Positions 41,293-51,099 of a stretch of DNA of 64,000 bases are shown piece after piece. The notes beneath the pieces were generated by a model that saw only the letters and a program-made list of their open reading frames with translations, did not search any database and was not told the DNA's origin. A program made the position numbers and the translations under genes. Position 1 is the first letter of the stretch. Each line of letters starts with the position of its first letter. Source of the DNA: Mycobacterium spongiae (GTDB lineage: Bacteria > Actinomycetota > Actinomycetes > Mycobacteriales > Mycobacteriaceae); the NCBI RefSeq assembly GCF_018278905.1, contig NZ_CP046600.1:1240001-1304000 (forward strand), given 5' to 3'.

Positions 41293-42721
41293 TCGACGTT
41301 TCGTCATCGCCGCCGGCAAAGATCAGCGCATCGGTGATATCGGTGGTCGCAACGGCAAATCCGACAAGCCGATCCGGCGGGGTCTTGCGTAGCCGTCGAA
41401 TCAGGTCAGCGGCTTCGCGGGCATCCGCGACGCGACGCGGCACGGCCGCAACCTCGTGCACCCCGTGTCGTCGGGCAAGCGCATCGAGCAGGTCGGGCAC
41501 CAAAAGGCCGTCCGCCTTCAGCGCGGCCACCAGATCACACGCCAACACCGCGGCGCTGATCCCGTCTTTGTCGCGCACGGCGGCGGGGTCGACGCAGTGC
41601 CCGATCGCTTCCTCATAGGCGTAGACCAGGGTGCAGTTGGGCAGGTTCGCATCGGCGCGGGCCAGCCATTTGAAGCCGGTAAGGGTCTCGACGTGGATGG
41701 CGCCGTAGTGCGCAGCGATTGCCGCCAGCATCCGCGATGACACCACGCTGCTGGCCACGACCGCCGCCCGCGGCTCAGTGAGGTGCGACAAGATGTAATC
41801 GCCGAGCAGCCAACCGGTTTCGTCGCCGGACAACATTCGCCACCCCGACGCGGTGGGTATCCCCACCGCGCAGCGATCGGCATCTGGATCAAGAGCTATC
41901 GCGACGTCCGCGTCGACCTCCGCGGCCAGGGCGAGCAGTGCGTCGGTGGCGCCGGCTTCCTCCGGGTTCGGGAAGGTGACGGTCGGAAAGTCGGGGTCGG
42001 GTGCGAACTGCGCCGCGACCGTGTGGATTTCGTCGAAGCCCGCGCGCTCGAGCGTCTCGACGGCCACCTTCCCGCCGACGCCGTGCAACGGGGTCAGGGC
42101 CACCCGAACCGAACCCGCGCCTCGGCGAACCCCGGCCGCGCGGCGGATGTAGCGCCCGATGAGGTCGGTGTCAGCGAATTCGACTGGTCTCCTGGGGATC
42201 TGATCGGCTGGGGGAGCGGTGGAGATCGCGGCTTCGATCTGGCGGTCAACAGGGGAGACGATCTGGATGCCGCCGTCGAGAAACACCTTGTACCCGTTGT
42301 CGGTTGCCGGATTGTGTGACGCCGTGATCTGTATCCCTGCGGCGGCGCCGGTAGCGCGAACGGCGAAAGCGACGAGCGGCGTTGGCGCCGCAATGGGGAG
42401 CTGTAGTACCGAAAAGCCCTCGGCAGCAAGCACTTCAGCTGTCGCAACAGCGAACGCCTCCGAGCCATGCCGGGCGTCGCGCCCCACGACCACCAGCGCA
42501 CCAGCTCGATTCCGCAGTACCTGGGCCACCGCCCAGGTAGCGCGCAACACGACTGCGATGTTCATCGCGTCCGGACCGCCGCGAATCGGCCCACGCAACC
42601 CTGCCGTCCCGAAGGTGAGGGGGCGGGCGAACCGTGCGGCCAGCTCGGCTGGACCGCAGGAGGCCAGTTCGGCGGCCGTCTCCGGGTCCGGATCGTGGGC
42701 GATCCACTCCTCAGGTGTCAC
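41144..42721 (-). CDS. pmmB: phosphomannomutase/phosphopentomutase family protein PmmB
   Basis: A 525-residue alpha-D-phosphohexomutase superfamily enzyme moving phosphate between positions 1 and 6 (or 1 and 5) of a sugar. Visible motifs are [10 protein letters not shown], the phosphoserine loop [17 protein letters not shown], the metal loop [12 protein letters not shown], the sugar-binding [14 protein letters not shown] and YEEAIGH, and the phosphate-binding [16 protein letters not shown] at the C-terminus. It lies 26 bases after deoD in one operon. That pairing fits conversion of the ribose-1-phosphate made by purine nucleoside phosphorylase, although the name implies mannose phosphate. The GTG start is at 42721. 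The 3' end is overlapped by upp. Confidence 0.93.
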   Translation of the reverse strand: MTPEEWIAHDPDPETAAELASCGPAELAARFARPLTFGTAGLRGPIRGGPDAMNIAVVLRATWAVAQVLRNRAGALVVVGRDARHGSEAFAVATAEVLAAEGFSVLQLPIAAPTPLVAFAVRATGAAAGIQITASHNPATDNGYKVFLDGGIQIVSPVDRQIEAAISTAPPADQIPRRPVEFADTDLIGRYIRRAAGVRRGAGSVRVALTPLHGVGGKVAVETLERAGFDEIHTVAAQFAPDPDFPTVTFPNPEEAGATDALLALAAEVDADVAIALDPDADRCAVGIPTASGWRMLSGDETGWLLGDYILSHLTEPRAAVVASSVVSSRMLAAIAAHYGAIHVETLTGFKWLARADANLPNCTLVYAYEEAIGHCVDPAAVRDKDGISAAVLACDLVAALKADGLLVPDLLDALARRHGVHEVAAVPRRVADAREAADLIRRLRKTPPDRLVGFAVATTDITDALIFAGGDDETSIRIVVRPSGTEPKLKCYVEVRCAVARDLHLARERAGGLRHELVAAVRGW

Positions 42722-42747
42722 GATCAGAACCCGTGGAACCGCACTCG

Positions 42748-43554
42748 CTAGAACCTGGCGATGATGTCAGCGAGCAGCGAACCCATTCTGGTCGCGGAAT
42801 CGGCTCCAGCGGCGAGCACCTCGGCGTGGCTGAGCGGCTCTCCGGCGATCCCGGCCGCGAGGTTTGTTACCAGGGAGACGCCCAGTACCTCCGCACCCGC
42901 CGCCCGCGCGGCGATGGTTTCATGCACCGTCGACATGCCGACGAGGTCGGCGCCCAACGTCTGCAGCATCCGGATCTCCGCGGGGGTCTCGTAGTTCGGT
43001 CCAGGCAAGCCCGCGTACACGCATTCGGCCAGTGCGGGGTCCGCTTGGCGGGCGAGTGCGCGCAGCCGGGGTGCGTACGCATCGGTCAGGTCCACGAATC
43101 TCGCGCCGACCAGAGGCGACCGCCCGGTCAGGTTCAAGTGATCGCTGATCAGCACTGGCTGGCCGACCTGCAAGCCTGGACGCAGCCCGCCGGCGGCATT
43201 GGTCAACACGACGATCTGGGCACCAGCGGCGCAGGCCGTCCGCACCGGGTGCACGACGTGGCGCAGGTCATACCCCTCATAGGGGTGGATACGACCGACC
43301 AGGACCAGCACCCGGTGCTCCGCGATCTGCATCGACAGCAGTTCACCGACGTGACCGGCTGCGCTTGGCGGCCTGAATCCCGGCAGCTGGGCATGGGGCA
43401 GCACCGTGGTGGCGGAGCCCAGGGCCGCAACCGCCGGCGACCATCCCGAGCCGAGCACAATCGCGACGTCGTGCTCGGCGGTGCCGGTGCGCTCAGCGAC
43501 GACGCGCGCCGCCCGCTGGGCGAGCTCGTCGGGTTCGGGCTGACCGTCAGTCAC
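42748..43554 (-). CDS. deoD: purine nucleoside phosphorylase
   Basis: Splits purine nucleosides (inosine, guanosine) with phosphate into base and ribose-1-phosphate. It has 268 residues, the trimeric class. [12 protein letters not shown] near residue 29 is the phosphate loop, [12 protein letters not shown] is near 94, [16 protein letters not shown] near 120 is the base-binding signature, and [14 protein letters not shown] and [16 protein letters not shown] are present. The start is GTG 43554. It precedes pmmB and complements add and upp in the same region. Confidence 0.95.
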   Translation of the reverse strand: MTDGQPEPDELAQRAARVVAERTGTAEHDVAIVLGSGWSPAVAALGSATTVLPHAQLPGFRPPSAAGHVGELLSMQIAEHRVLVLVGRIHPYEGYDLRHVVHPVRTACAAGAQIVVLTNAAGGLRPGLQVGQPVLISDHLNLTGRSPLVGARFVDLTDAYAPRLRALARQADPALAECVYAGLPGPNYETPAEIRMLQTLGADLVGMSTVHETIAARAAGAEVLGVSLVTNLAAGIAGEPLSHAEVLAAGADSATRMGSLLADIIARF

Positions 43555-43586
43555 ATCGATCGAGCCTAGCGGTGGGCGGCCGAGCC

Positions 43587-46178
43587 CTAGCTGAAGATGC
43601 CCGAGCTGTTGGTGGCGGAGTTCAACAAGCCCGACGTAAAGCCGAAGAGGTTGTTGCTTGCCGAGTTGAGGATGCCCACGTTGCCAAAGCCGTCCGTGTT
43701 GAAGATCCCTACGTTGAATTCGCCACTGTTGAAGATTCCGATGTTGCCACGGCTCAGTATGCTGCCCGGGCTCGTGTTCAAAATGCCCGCGTTGCTACTG
43801 CCGTTGTTGAAGAAGCCCGAATTTCCAATGCCGTTGTTGAAGAAGCCCGAGCTCGGCAGCGAGTTGTCAGGTGTGTTGCCGAAGCCCGAGTTGCCGGTAT
43901 TGACGGCCGAACTGAAGAGGCCTGTGTTGCTGTTGCCGGTGTTAAAGAGGCCAGTGTTGTTGTTGCCCGAGTTGAACCAGCCTGTGTTGTTGGTACCCCC
44001 GTTGAAGTCGCCGGTGTTGTTGTTGCCCGCGTTGAGGTTGCCGAAGTTGTCTTGGCCGGTGTTTCCGATGCCCATGTTGCCCAAGCCTGAGTTGGCGAAG
44101 CCCATGTTTGAGTTGCTGGCGTTTGCCAGGCCGAAGTTCCCGGCACCCGAGTTTCCGGTACCGGTGTTGAACTTGCCGGTGTTGGCAAAGCCGGTGTTGG
44201 TGTCGCCGGAGTTGCCGATGCCGAAGTTTCCGTCTCCGGAGTTGAAGAAGCCGACGTTGTTGTCGCCCGAGTTGAACAACCCGAAGTTTCCGGTGCCTGT
44301 GTTGAGGAAGCCGATCCCCATCTGGTCGTTGCCTTGGAGTCCGATACCGACGTTGTTGCTACCGGAGTTGCCGAAACCAAGATTGCCGGCCCCTTCGTTT
44401 CCGAGACCAACGTTGTCGAACCCGAAGTTTCCGAGGCCGATGTTCCCGCGGCCGAAGTTCCCGAGGCCGATGTTTCCATCACCAAGTAACCCTATGTTTC
44501 CAAAGCCCCAGTTATTGTCGCCGAAGTTTCCGGCGCCGATGTTCCCGTTGCCGATGTTCCCGAAGCCCAGGTTGCCGCTGCCCATGTTGCCGATGAAGTC
44601 GCCGGCCGCCGCGGTCGCGGCCGCCGACAGCGCCCCCTGCTCGACGTGCAGCGGACCGATTCCGATTAAGTGATCGCCGGTGAGCCCGATCCCGATGTTG
44701 TGGTTGCCGGTGTTGAACAGGCCCTGGTTGAAGGTGCCCTCATTGCCTACACCGAGCAACGTCAGAGGACCCAGCGCAAAACCGGTGTTACCGGTACCGG
44801 TGTTGAACAGGCCCGCGTTCTCGAGGCCGTTGTTGCCGATGCCAAACCCGCCAAAGGTGGTGAGGTTATTGGGGTCCACCGGGAACGTCGGGCTCAGGTT
44901 GCCGAAGCCGATGTTGGCCGAGCCGGTGTTGCCGAAGCCGATGTTGAAGATGCCGCTGTTGCCGGCACCCACGTTGTTCATGCCGGTGTTCCAGCCACCG
45001 AGGTTTTCGAGGCCGTTGTTGCCGATACCAAACCCACCGAACGTGGTGATGTTGTCGGGATCGACCGGGAAGTTCGGGCTCAGGTTGCTGATGCCGAAGT
45101 TCAGCGAGCCGACATTGTCGATGCCGACGTTGTAGTCACCGGTGTTGAAGAACCCGATGTTGCCGATGCCGACATTGCCATAACCCCAGTTCCCCGCGTC
45201 CGACACCGCCTGCGCCGGCGCGGCCGCCAACTGCGCCGCGGCCGCCGACAGCGCCCCGGAATTGATGTGCAGTGGGCCGATCCCGATCAGGTTGTCGCCA
45301 GTGAGACCGATGCCGATGTTGTGGTTGCCGGTGTTGAACAGGCCCTGGTTGAAGGTGCCCTCATTTCCCGCACCCAGGTACCCCAAAGGGCCCAGCGCAA
45401 ACCCGGTGTTACCGGTACCTGTGTTGAACAAGCCCACGTTTTGGACGCCGTTGTTGCCGATGCCAATCCCACCGAAGGTGGTGACGTCGAAGGGATCGAC
45501 CGGGATGGTCGGGCTCATGTTGCCCAACCCGATGTTTAACGAGCCGGTGTTGAACGCGCCGATGTTGAACTCACCGGTGTTGAAGAACCCGACGTTGCCG
45601 CCGCCAACGTTGCCGTAGCCCACGTTCGGCCACTCCGACATCGCCGGTGCCGGCCCTGCCGCCAGCGCCTGCGGCCACGACGTCAACGCGGCCGCTGCCG
45701 CCGCGGCTCCACCGTGGTACCCCACCATCGCGGCCACATCTTGGGCCCACATCTGTTCATAGATGCTCTCAGCGGCCGCAATCGCCGGCGCGTTCTGCCC
45801 AAACACATTCGATAGCACCAGCGCTACGAACTCGTTGCGGTTGGCCGCGACCGCCAACGGATGCACTGTGGCAGCCCGTGCTGCCTCGAACGCACTGGCC
45901 ACTGCCTTGGCCTGACGAGAAGCGCCGATAGCCTGCGCGGCCGCCTCGCTCAACCAGCCGGCATACGGCGCTGCCGCCGCTGCCATCGCCGCCGCGGCGG
46001 CGCCCTGCCATGCCTGGTCGGCCAACCCGGAGGTCACGGAGGTAAACGACTGCGCCGCCGATCCCAGCTCGGCGGCCAAGCCATCCCAGCCCGCCGCGGC
46101 CTCCAACATGGGCGCGGAGCCAGCACCCGAGAACATCCGCAATGAATTGATCTCAGGCGGCAGTACCGAAAAATTCAC
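43587..46178 (-). CDS. PPE-MPTR family protein
   Basis: An 863-residue PPE protein. The PPE domain covers residues 1-~175 ([36 protein letters not shown]). It is followed by MPTR pentapeptides ([13 protein letters not shown] type) to the C-terminus. In residues ~195-500, long units repeat: a PVDP-x-(D/N)-(V/I/L)-TTFGGxGIGNNG segment occurs three times and a [20 protein letters not shown] segment twice, so the gene expanded by duplication of roughly 0.4-0.6 kb units. GTG 46178 follows a GGGGAAGGG ribosome site. It stands between deoD and amiB1, where I recall no PPE gene in H37Rv. Confidence 0.9.
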   Translation of the reverse strand: MNFSVLPPEINSLRMFSGAGSAPMLEAAAGWDGLAAELGSAAQSFTSVTSGLADQAWQGAAAAAMAAAAAPYAGWLSEAAAQAIGASRQAKAVASAFEAARAATVHPLAVAANRNEFVALVLSNVFGQNAPAIAAAESIYEQMWAQDVAAMVGYHGGAAAAAAALTSWPQALAAGPAPAMSEWPNVGYGNVGGGNVGFFNTGEFNIGAFNTGSLNIGLGNMSPTIPVDPFDVTTFGGIGIGNNGVQNVGLFNTGTGNTGFALGPLGYLGAGNEGTFNQGLFNTGNHNIGIGLTGDNLIGIGPLHINSGALSAAAAQLAAAPAQAVSDAGNWGYGNVGIGNIGFFNTGDYNVGIDNVGSLNFGISNLSPNFPVDPDNITTFGGFGIGNNGLENLGGWNTGMNNVGAGNSGIFNIGFGNTGSANIGFGNLSPTFPVDPNNLTTFGGFGIGNNGLENAGLFNTGTGNTGFALGPLTLLGVGNEGTFNQGLFNTGNHNIGIGLTGDHLIGIGPLHVEQGALSAAATAAAGDFIGNMGSGNLGFGNIGNGNIGAGNFGDNNWGFGNIGLLGDGNIGLGNFGRGNIGLGNFGFDNVGLGNEGAGNLGFGNSGSNNVGIGLQGNDQMGIGFLNTGTGNFGLFNSGDNNVGFFNSGDGNFGIGNSGDTNTGFANTGKFNTGTGNSGAGNFGLANASNSNMGFANSGLGNMGIGNTGQDNFGNLNAGNNNTGDFNGGTNNTGWFNSGNNNTGLFNTGNSNTGLFSSAVNTGNSGFGNTPDNSLPSSGFFNNGIGNSGFFNNGSSNAGILNTSPGSILSRGNIGIFNSGEFNVGIFNTDGFGNVGILNSASNNLFGFTSGLLNSATNSSGIFS

Positions 46179-46635
46179 GACAATCCCTTCCCCGTGGTTG
46201 CTTCCCCGACCGGCACGTCGTCCGGCCGGGACAATCTACAACGAGGTCCCGAAATATGTATTCAATATCTGGGGAAACGCGGGTTGTTGAGAAACGTCAC
46301 CGCGCTGCCTGCCCGGGGTGCGCGTCTCAACCGCGCCCGCGGGGAGCACTGATCGGGATTGCCGACACGCGTGCTAGGTGGCCCGATACATCTGAGATTT
46401 TCCGTTGTGGCACAGCAGATTATGTCTGAGTGTCCTGACGACAGGACTGCGTTACTGTTGACCGTCCATCGTCGCTCTGCGGCCAAGATCGTGAGCTAGG
46501 GACTGTCTCGCGTTGAGACACCAGAATGGATTCATATCAATCCTATCGCATCGCGGAACGGCCCGACAAGCGCCGCGGCGGTCGTCGGTGGCCGGATCGA
46601 GTCCTGGCTGGACGCGTCGATGAGATACTGCGAGG
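46179..46635. other. 457-base region without a recognised gene
   Basis: This separates the divergent PPE-MPTR gene and amiB1. The PPE side (about 46235-46275) is locally AT-rich (cccgaaatatgtattcaata), as expected for a promoter. On the other side GATACT at 46624-46629 lies 6 bases before the amiB1 ATG, a possible leaderless -10. Short open frames here show no recognisable protein features, and I see no tRNA or repeat. Confidence 0.55.
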
Positions 46636-47829
46636 ATGCCCCAAGCCAGCGCATCAGACCGTGTCGAGGAAGTGGTGCGCTGTCGTGCTGCCGACCTAGT
46701 CGCCTTGTCCCATGCGATCCACGCCGAGCCGGAGCTGGCGTTCGCCGAGCACAAGAGCTGCACGAAGACGCAGGCGCTGGTCGCCGAACGGGGCTTCGAG
46801 ATCACGAAGGCCGCTGCTGGGTTGGAGACAGCGTTCCGCGCCGATTTCGGCAGCGGACCGCTGGTTGTCGGAGTGTGCGCCGAGTATGACGCGCTTCCGG
46901 GACTCGGACACGCGTGCGGGCACAACATCATCGCGGCCGCCGCGGTAGGCACCGCGCTGGCTCTGGCTGAGGTCGCCGACGACCTCGGCCTCACCGTAGC
47001 CTTGCTGGGAACTCCGGCCGAGGAGTCCGGCGGGGGAAAAGCGCTGATGTTGCAGGCCGGGACGTTTGACGATGTCGCGGTGGCCGTGATGGCGCATCCC
47101 GGGCCATCCGACATCGCCGGGGCCAGGTCATTAGCGTTGTCCGAGGTGACAGTGCACTATGAGGGTAAGGAATCGCACGCCGCGGTGGCGCCGCACCTCG
47201 GGGTCAATGCGGCCGACGCGGTGACCGTTGCGCAGGTTGCGATTGGTCTACTGCGGCAGCAACTGGCGCCAGGCCAGCTGGTGCACGGCATCGTCACCGA
47301 TGGCGGGCAAGCGGTCAACGTGATCCCCGGGCGCGCGGCAGTGACCTATGCGATGCGCGCGCGGGAGTCGACGTCATTGCGTGAGCTGGAGGCCAGGATG
47401 TACGCGTGCTTTGCCGCGGGCGCGTTGGCCACGGGGTGCGAATATGCGATCGATCAAGCCGCTCCGGCCTACGCGGAGCTGAAACCCGACCAGTGGCTCG
47501 CCGACGCGTGTCGGCAGGAGATGTTTCGGCTAGGACGTGAGCCGCTACCGCCCGCAATCGAGGCCGAGCTTCCCCTGGGCAGCACCGACATGGGCAATGT
47601 CACGCAAGTGCTGCCGGGGATCCATCCCGTCATCGGCGTCGACGCCGGAGGGGCCACGGTGCACCAGCGCGCATTCGCTGCCGCTGCGGCAGGCCCGAGC
47701 GCCGACCGTGCGGTCGTTGACGGCGCGATCGTCTTGGCCCGCTCGATTGTCCAGCTCGCCGAGACACCCACTGAGCGGGATCGGGTACTGGCTGCGCAGC
47801 AGTGCCGACTGAGCGGGGCGCGGGTATGA
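46636..47829 (+). CDS. amiB1: M20-family amidohydrolase AmiB1
   Basis: A 397-residue zinc peptidase/aminoacylase of the M20 (PNB-T/AbgB-like) group that hydrolyses an amide bond; the substrate is unknown. Metal-binding features are CAEYDALPGLGHACGHNI, the catalytic Glu pair in GTPAEESGGGK, MAHPGPSDIAG with a metal His, and the C-terminal LGSTDMGNVTQ. The dimerisation domain begins near VTVHYEGKESHAAVAP. The stop overlaps the amiA1 start (ATGA), so the two related enzymes are coupled and may work in sequence or together. Confidence 0.92.
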   Translation: MPQASASDRVEEVVRCRAADLVALSHAIHAEPELAFAEHKSCTKTQALVAERGFEITKAAAGLETAFRADFGSGPLVVGVCAEYDALPGLGHACGHNIIAAAAVGTALALAEVADDLGLTVALLGTPAEESGGGKALMLQAGTFDDVAVAVMAHPGPSDIAGARSLALSEVTVHYEGKESHAAVAPHLGVNAADAVTVAQVAIGLLRQQLAPGQLVHGIVTDGGQAVNVIPGRAAVTYAMRARESTSLRELEARMYACFAAGALATGCEYAIDQAAPAYAELKPDQWLADACRQEMFRLGREPLPPAIEAELPLGSTDMGNVTQVLPGIHPVIGVDAGGATVHQRAFAAAAAGPSADRAVVDGAIVLARSIVQLAETPTERDRVLAAQQCRLSGARV

Positions 47830-48995
47830 GCCTGGTCGACGCCGCCGAATCGTGGCTGGCTACCCATTACGAGGACCTGGTCGCCTGGCGCAGACACATC
47901 CATCGCTACCCGGAGTTGGGCCGCCAGGAATACGCGACCACGCAGTTCGTCGCCGAGCGGTTGGCCGGCGCGGGACTAAATCCGAAAACGCTGCCGGGTG
48001 GGACCGGACTGACCTGCGACTTCGGTCCTGAACACCGGCCTCGGATCGCATTGCGCGCCGATATGGACGCGCTGCCGATGGCCGAGCGTACCGGCGCCGC
48101 ATACGCCTCGACGATGCCCAACGTCGCCCACGCCTGCGGGCATGATGCGCACACCGCGATCCTGCTCGGTACCGCGCTGGCATTGGCGTCGGAACCCGAG
48201 TTGCCGGTCGGGGTGCGGCTGATCTTCCAGGCCGCCGAAGAGCTGATGCCCGGTGGCGCTATCGACGCGATCGCTGCCGGTGCATTGATCGGGGTGTCGC
48301 GGATCTTCGCCTTGCACTGCGATCCCCGGCTCGAGGTCGGCAAGGTCGCGGTCAGACAGGGCCCCATCACTTCGGCGGCCGACCAGATTGCCATCACGCT
48401 GTATTCGCCGGGTGGACACACGTCGCGTCCCCACCTGACCGCTGACCTGGTCTACGGGCTCGGGACACTGATCACCGGTCTGCCGGGTGTGCTCTCGCGC
48501 CGTATCGACCCACGTAATAGCACTGTCTTGGTGTGGGGTGCGGTCAATGCGGGGGTGGCCCCGAACGCTATTCCACTTACCGGCGTGCTGGCCGGCACCG
48601 TGCGCACCGCCAGCCGGCAGACCTGGGTCGACCTTGAGGAGTTGATCCGCGAGGCCGTCGCCGGTTTGCTGTCACCACTGGCCATCGAACACACGCTGCA
48701 ATACCACCGGGGCGTGCCGCCGGTGGTGAATGAGGACGTCTCGACGCGCATCCTGACCCATGCCATCGAAGCCGTTGGCCCCGATGCGCTGGCCGACACT
48801 CGCCAGTCCGGCGGCGGCGAAGACTTCTCGTGGTATCTGGAAGAAGTTCCCGGCGCGATGGCGCGGCTGGGCGTATGGCCCGGGCGGGGGCCGCAGCTGG
48901 ATCTGCATCAGCCGACATTCGACCTCGACGAGCGAGCCCTCGGTATCGGGCTGAAGGTGATGGTCAGCATCATCGAACAAGCGGCTAGACCCTAA
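47826..48995 (+). CDS. amiA1: M20-family amidohydrolase AmiA1
   Basis: A 389-residue M20D amidohydrolase (hippurate hydrolase/IAA-amino-acid hydrolase-like). Marks: RRHIHRYPELGRQEYAT near residue 20, ALRADMDALPMAERTGA, HACGHDAHTAILLG with metal ligands, QAAEELMPGGA with the catalytic glutamate pair, ALHCDPRLEVGKV, and GGGEDFSWYLEEVPGA near the C-terminus. ATG 47826 overlaps the amiB1 stop; the longer frame starting at 47802 is inside amiB1. The length equals the M. tuberculosis protein as I recall (389 aa). Confidence 0.94.
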   Translation: MSLVDAAESWLATHYEDLVAWRRHIHRYPELGRQEYATTQFVAERLAGAGLNPKTLPGGTGLTCDFGPEHRPRIALRADMDALPMAERTGAAYASTMPNVAHACGHDAHTAILLGTALALASEPELPVGVRLIFQAAEELMPGGAIDAIAAGALIGVSRIFALHCDPRLEVGKVAVRQGPITSAADQIAITLYSPGGHTSRPHLTADLVYGLGTLITGLPGVLSRRIDPRNSTVLVWGAVNAGVAPNAIPLTGVLAGTVRTASRQTWVDLEELIREAVAGLLSPLAIEHTLQYHRGVPPVVNEDVSTRILTHAIEAVGPDALADTRQSGGGEDFSWYLEEVPGAMARLGVWPGRGPQLDLHQPTFDLDERALGIGLKVMVSIIEQAARP

Positions 48996-49008
48996 TTTAG
49001 GCCCTGAT

Positions 49009-49488
49009 TCAGGTCGTAGTCCCAGGACCGATGTTGCGGGCCGGACGGGTGCGCAGATCGTGCACGTAATGGTTTGGCGCGCCGGCGATCTCGGCCGCAT
49101 CGGCCATCACGCCCAGATAGCGCGCCGACGGCAATCCGCCCTCCCAGGCGTCCAGGACGTACAGCCACGCCAGCACAGGATCTATTGAGGTGTCCGACGA
49201 GATCCGTTCCACCCGGCATCGGATCTTCTTGTGAATGCCGAACTCGGATCCTTCCCACTGGTCAAGGTTCATCTCATCTGCGGGCGTCATGTCGTAGAGC
49301 ACGACGAACACACTGGAATCCGGATCCTCGACGACCGTCGCCAGTGCCCCTTCCCAGCCGATGTCCTCGCCGCCGAATGTCAGCCGCCAGCCGGGCAACC
49401 AGCCGGTTCCGGTCATCGGAGAGTGAGGTGCGCGCTCGAGCATCTGCTCTGGATGCATGTTCGATCCGTACGCGGCGTAGAGCGGCAC
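49009..49488 (-). CDS. gamma-glutamylcyclotransferase-like protein (Rv3304 type)
   Basis: A 159-residue protein starting MPLYAAYGSNMHPEQMLERAP, the YGSN phosphate/substrate loop of the GGCT (AIG2-like) fold. A central acidic residue lies in the DQWEGSEFGIHKK segment and tyrosines follow (LAWLYVLDAWEGGLPSARY). The fold releases 5-oxoproline from gamma-glutamyl amines in some members; the substrate here is unknown. It is convergent with amiA1 (13 bases) and divergent from lpdA. Confidence 0.88.
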   Translation of the reverse strand: MPLYAAYGSNMHPEQMLERAPHSPMTGTGWLPGWRLTFGGEDIGWEGALATVVEDPDSSVFVVLYDMTPADEMNLDQWEGSEFGIHKKIRCRVERISSDTSIDPVLAWLYVLDAWEGGLPSARYLGVMADAAEIAGAPNHYVHDLRTRPARNIGPGTTT

Positions 49489-49600
49489 GGGGAAAGCTTA
49501 GACGGCTCCTGCCTGCGTGGCGTGCACGATTGGGCCGCGGTTGCCCGCCACGCTGCCGCGCGCTCGTATCTTTCGGCGTCGTCAAGCTAGGTTATGGGCT

Positions 49601-51016
49601 GTGGCGACCCGCATCGTGATCCTCGGTGGAGGCCCGGCTGGCTACGAAGCCGCCCTGGTAGCCGCCACCTCACACCCCGAATCAGCCCACGTCACCGTGA
49701 TTGACAGTGACGGCATGGGCGGCGCCGCTGTTCTGGACGACTGTGTGCCGTCCAAGACGTTCATCGCCTCTACCGGCTTGCGCACCGAACTGCGACGGGC
49801 TCCTCGCCTGGGATTCGATGTCGACTTCGACGACGTAGAAATCTCGTTGCCCCAGATCCATGCCCGCGTCAAGAGACTGGCCGCCGAACAGTCGGCCGAC
49901 ATCACTGAGCAGCTGCTGGGTGTGGGAGTCCATGTGATCGCGGGTCGGGGCGAGCTGGTCGACCCCAGCCCCGGCCTGGCGCGGCACCGCATCAAGGCCA
50001 CCGCCGCCGATGGCACCTGCAGCGAGCATGAGGCAGACGTCGTGCTGATCGCCACCGGGGCGAGCCCGCGCATCCTGCCGTCAGCTCAGCCGGACGGTGA
50101 ACGCATCCTGACCTGGCGGCAGCTCTACGAACTGGACGAATTGCCGGAGCACCTCATTGTGGTGGGGTCTGGGGTCACCGGTGCGGAGTTTGTCCATGCT
50201 TACACCGAATTGGGGGTCCGGGTTTCGGTGGCGGCCAGCCGGGACCGGGTGCTGCCATACGAAGACGCCGACGCCGCGTTGGTCCTGGAAGAGGTGTTTG
50301 CCGAGCGCGGCGTGCAGCTGTTCAAGAATGCCCGCGCCGAGTCTGTCACTCGGACCGCCGCCGGGGTCCTGGTCACCATGACCGACGGGCGCACGGTCGA
50401 GGGCAGCCACGCCTTGATGACGATCGGCTCGGTTCCCAACACCAGCGGCCTTGGCCTGGAACGGGTCGGCATCGAACTGGGCCCCGGTAACTATCTGCCC
50501 GTGGACCGAGTGTCGCGGACAGCGGTGCCCGGTATCTACGCCGCCGGAGACTGCACCGGTCTGCTGCTGCTGGCCTCGGTGGCCGCGATGCAGGGCCGGA
50601 TCGCGATGTATCACGCGCTCGGCGAAGGCGTCACCCCGATCCGGTTGCGCACAGTCGCCGGGACAGTGTTCACCAGACCCGAGATCGCCGCGGTCGGCGT
50701 GCCGCAATCGGCGATCGACGACGGGACGGTGAATGCGCGGACCATCATGCTGCCGTTGCGGACCAACGCGCGGGCAAAGATGTCTGGGTTGCGGCAGGGG
50801 TTCGTCAAGGTGTTCTGTCGCCAATCCACCGGTGTGGTGATTGGCGGTGTGGTGGTGGCGCCTATTGCGTCGGAGTTGATCCTTCCCATCGCCGTAGCTG
50901 TACAAAACCGCATCACCGTTAACGAACTCGCGCAGACACTCGCCGTTTACCCGTCGTTGTCGGGCTCGATCACTGAGGCCGCTCGCCGGCTGATGGCACA
51001 CGACGATCTGGACTGA
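49601..51016 (+). CDS. lpdA: NAD(P)H quinone reductase LpdA (lipoamide-dehydrogenase-like flavoprotein)
   Basis: A 471-residue flavoprotein disulfide-reductase homologue: the FAD fold RIVILGGGPAGYEAA is at residues 4-18, the NAD(P) fold HLIVVGSGVTGAEF is near 184, and the second FAD motif GIYAAGDCTG near 310. The usual CLNVGC active-site pair reads AAVLDDCVPSK, keeping only the second Cys, so it cannot act as a dithiol reductase. This agrees with published work calling Rv3303c a quinone reductase. GTG 49601 is 7 bases after TAGGTT (49588-49593), a leaderless signal. The protein ends at HDDLD, about 20 residues shorter than the H37Rv annotation as I recall. glpD2 follows. Confidence 0.93.
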   Translation: MATRIVILGGGPAGYEAALVAATSHPESAHVTVIDSDGMGGAAVLDDCVPSKTFIASTGLRTELRRAPRLGFDVDFDDVEISLPQIHARVKRLAAEQSADITEQLLGVGVHVIAGRGELVDPSPGLARHRIKATAADGTCSEHEADVVLIATGASPRILPSAQPDGERILTWRQLYELDELPEHLIVVGSGVTGAEFVHAYTELGVRVSVAASRDRVLPYEDADAALVLEEVFAERGVQLFKNARAESVTRTAAGVLVTMTDGRTVEGSHALMTIGSVPNTSGLGLERVGIELGPGNYLPVDRVSRTAVPGIYAAGDCTGLLLLASVAAMQGRIAMYHALGEGVTPIRLRTVAGTVFTRPEIAAVGVPQSAIDDGTVNARTIMLPLRTNARAKMSGLRQGFVKVFCRQSTGVVIGGVVVAPIASELILPIAVAVQNRITVNELAQTLAVYPSLSGSITEAARRLMAHDDLD

Positions 51017-51099
51017 AGGGCAACTCACGCGCCGCCGGAAGAACTAGCCTTAGCTCTGCACCACTGACCGACGACTAGCTGACAGGAGTGCCCACTGTC

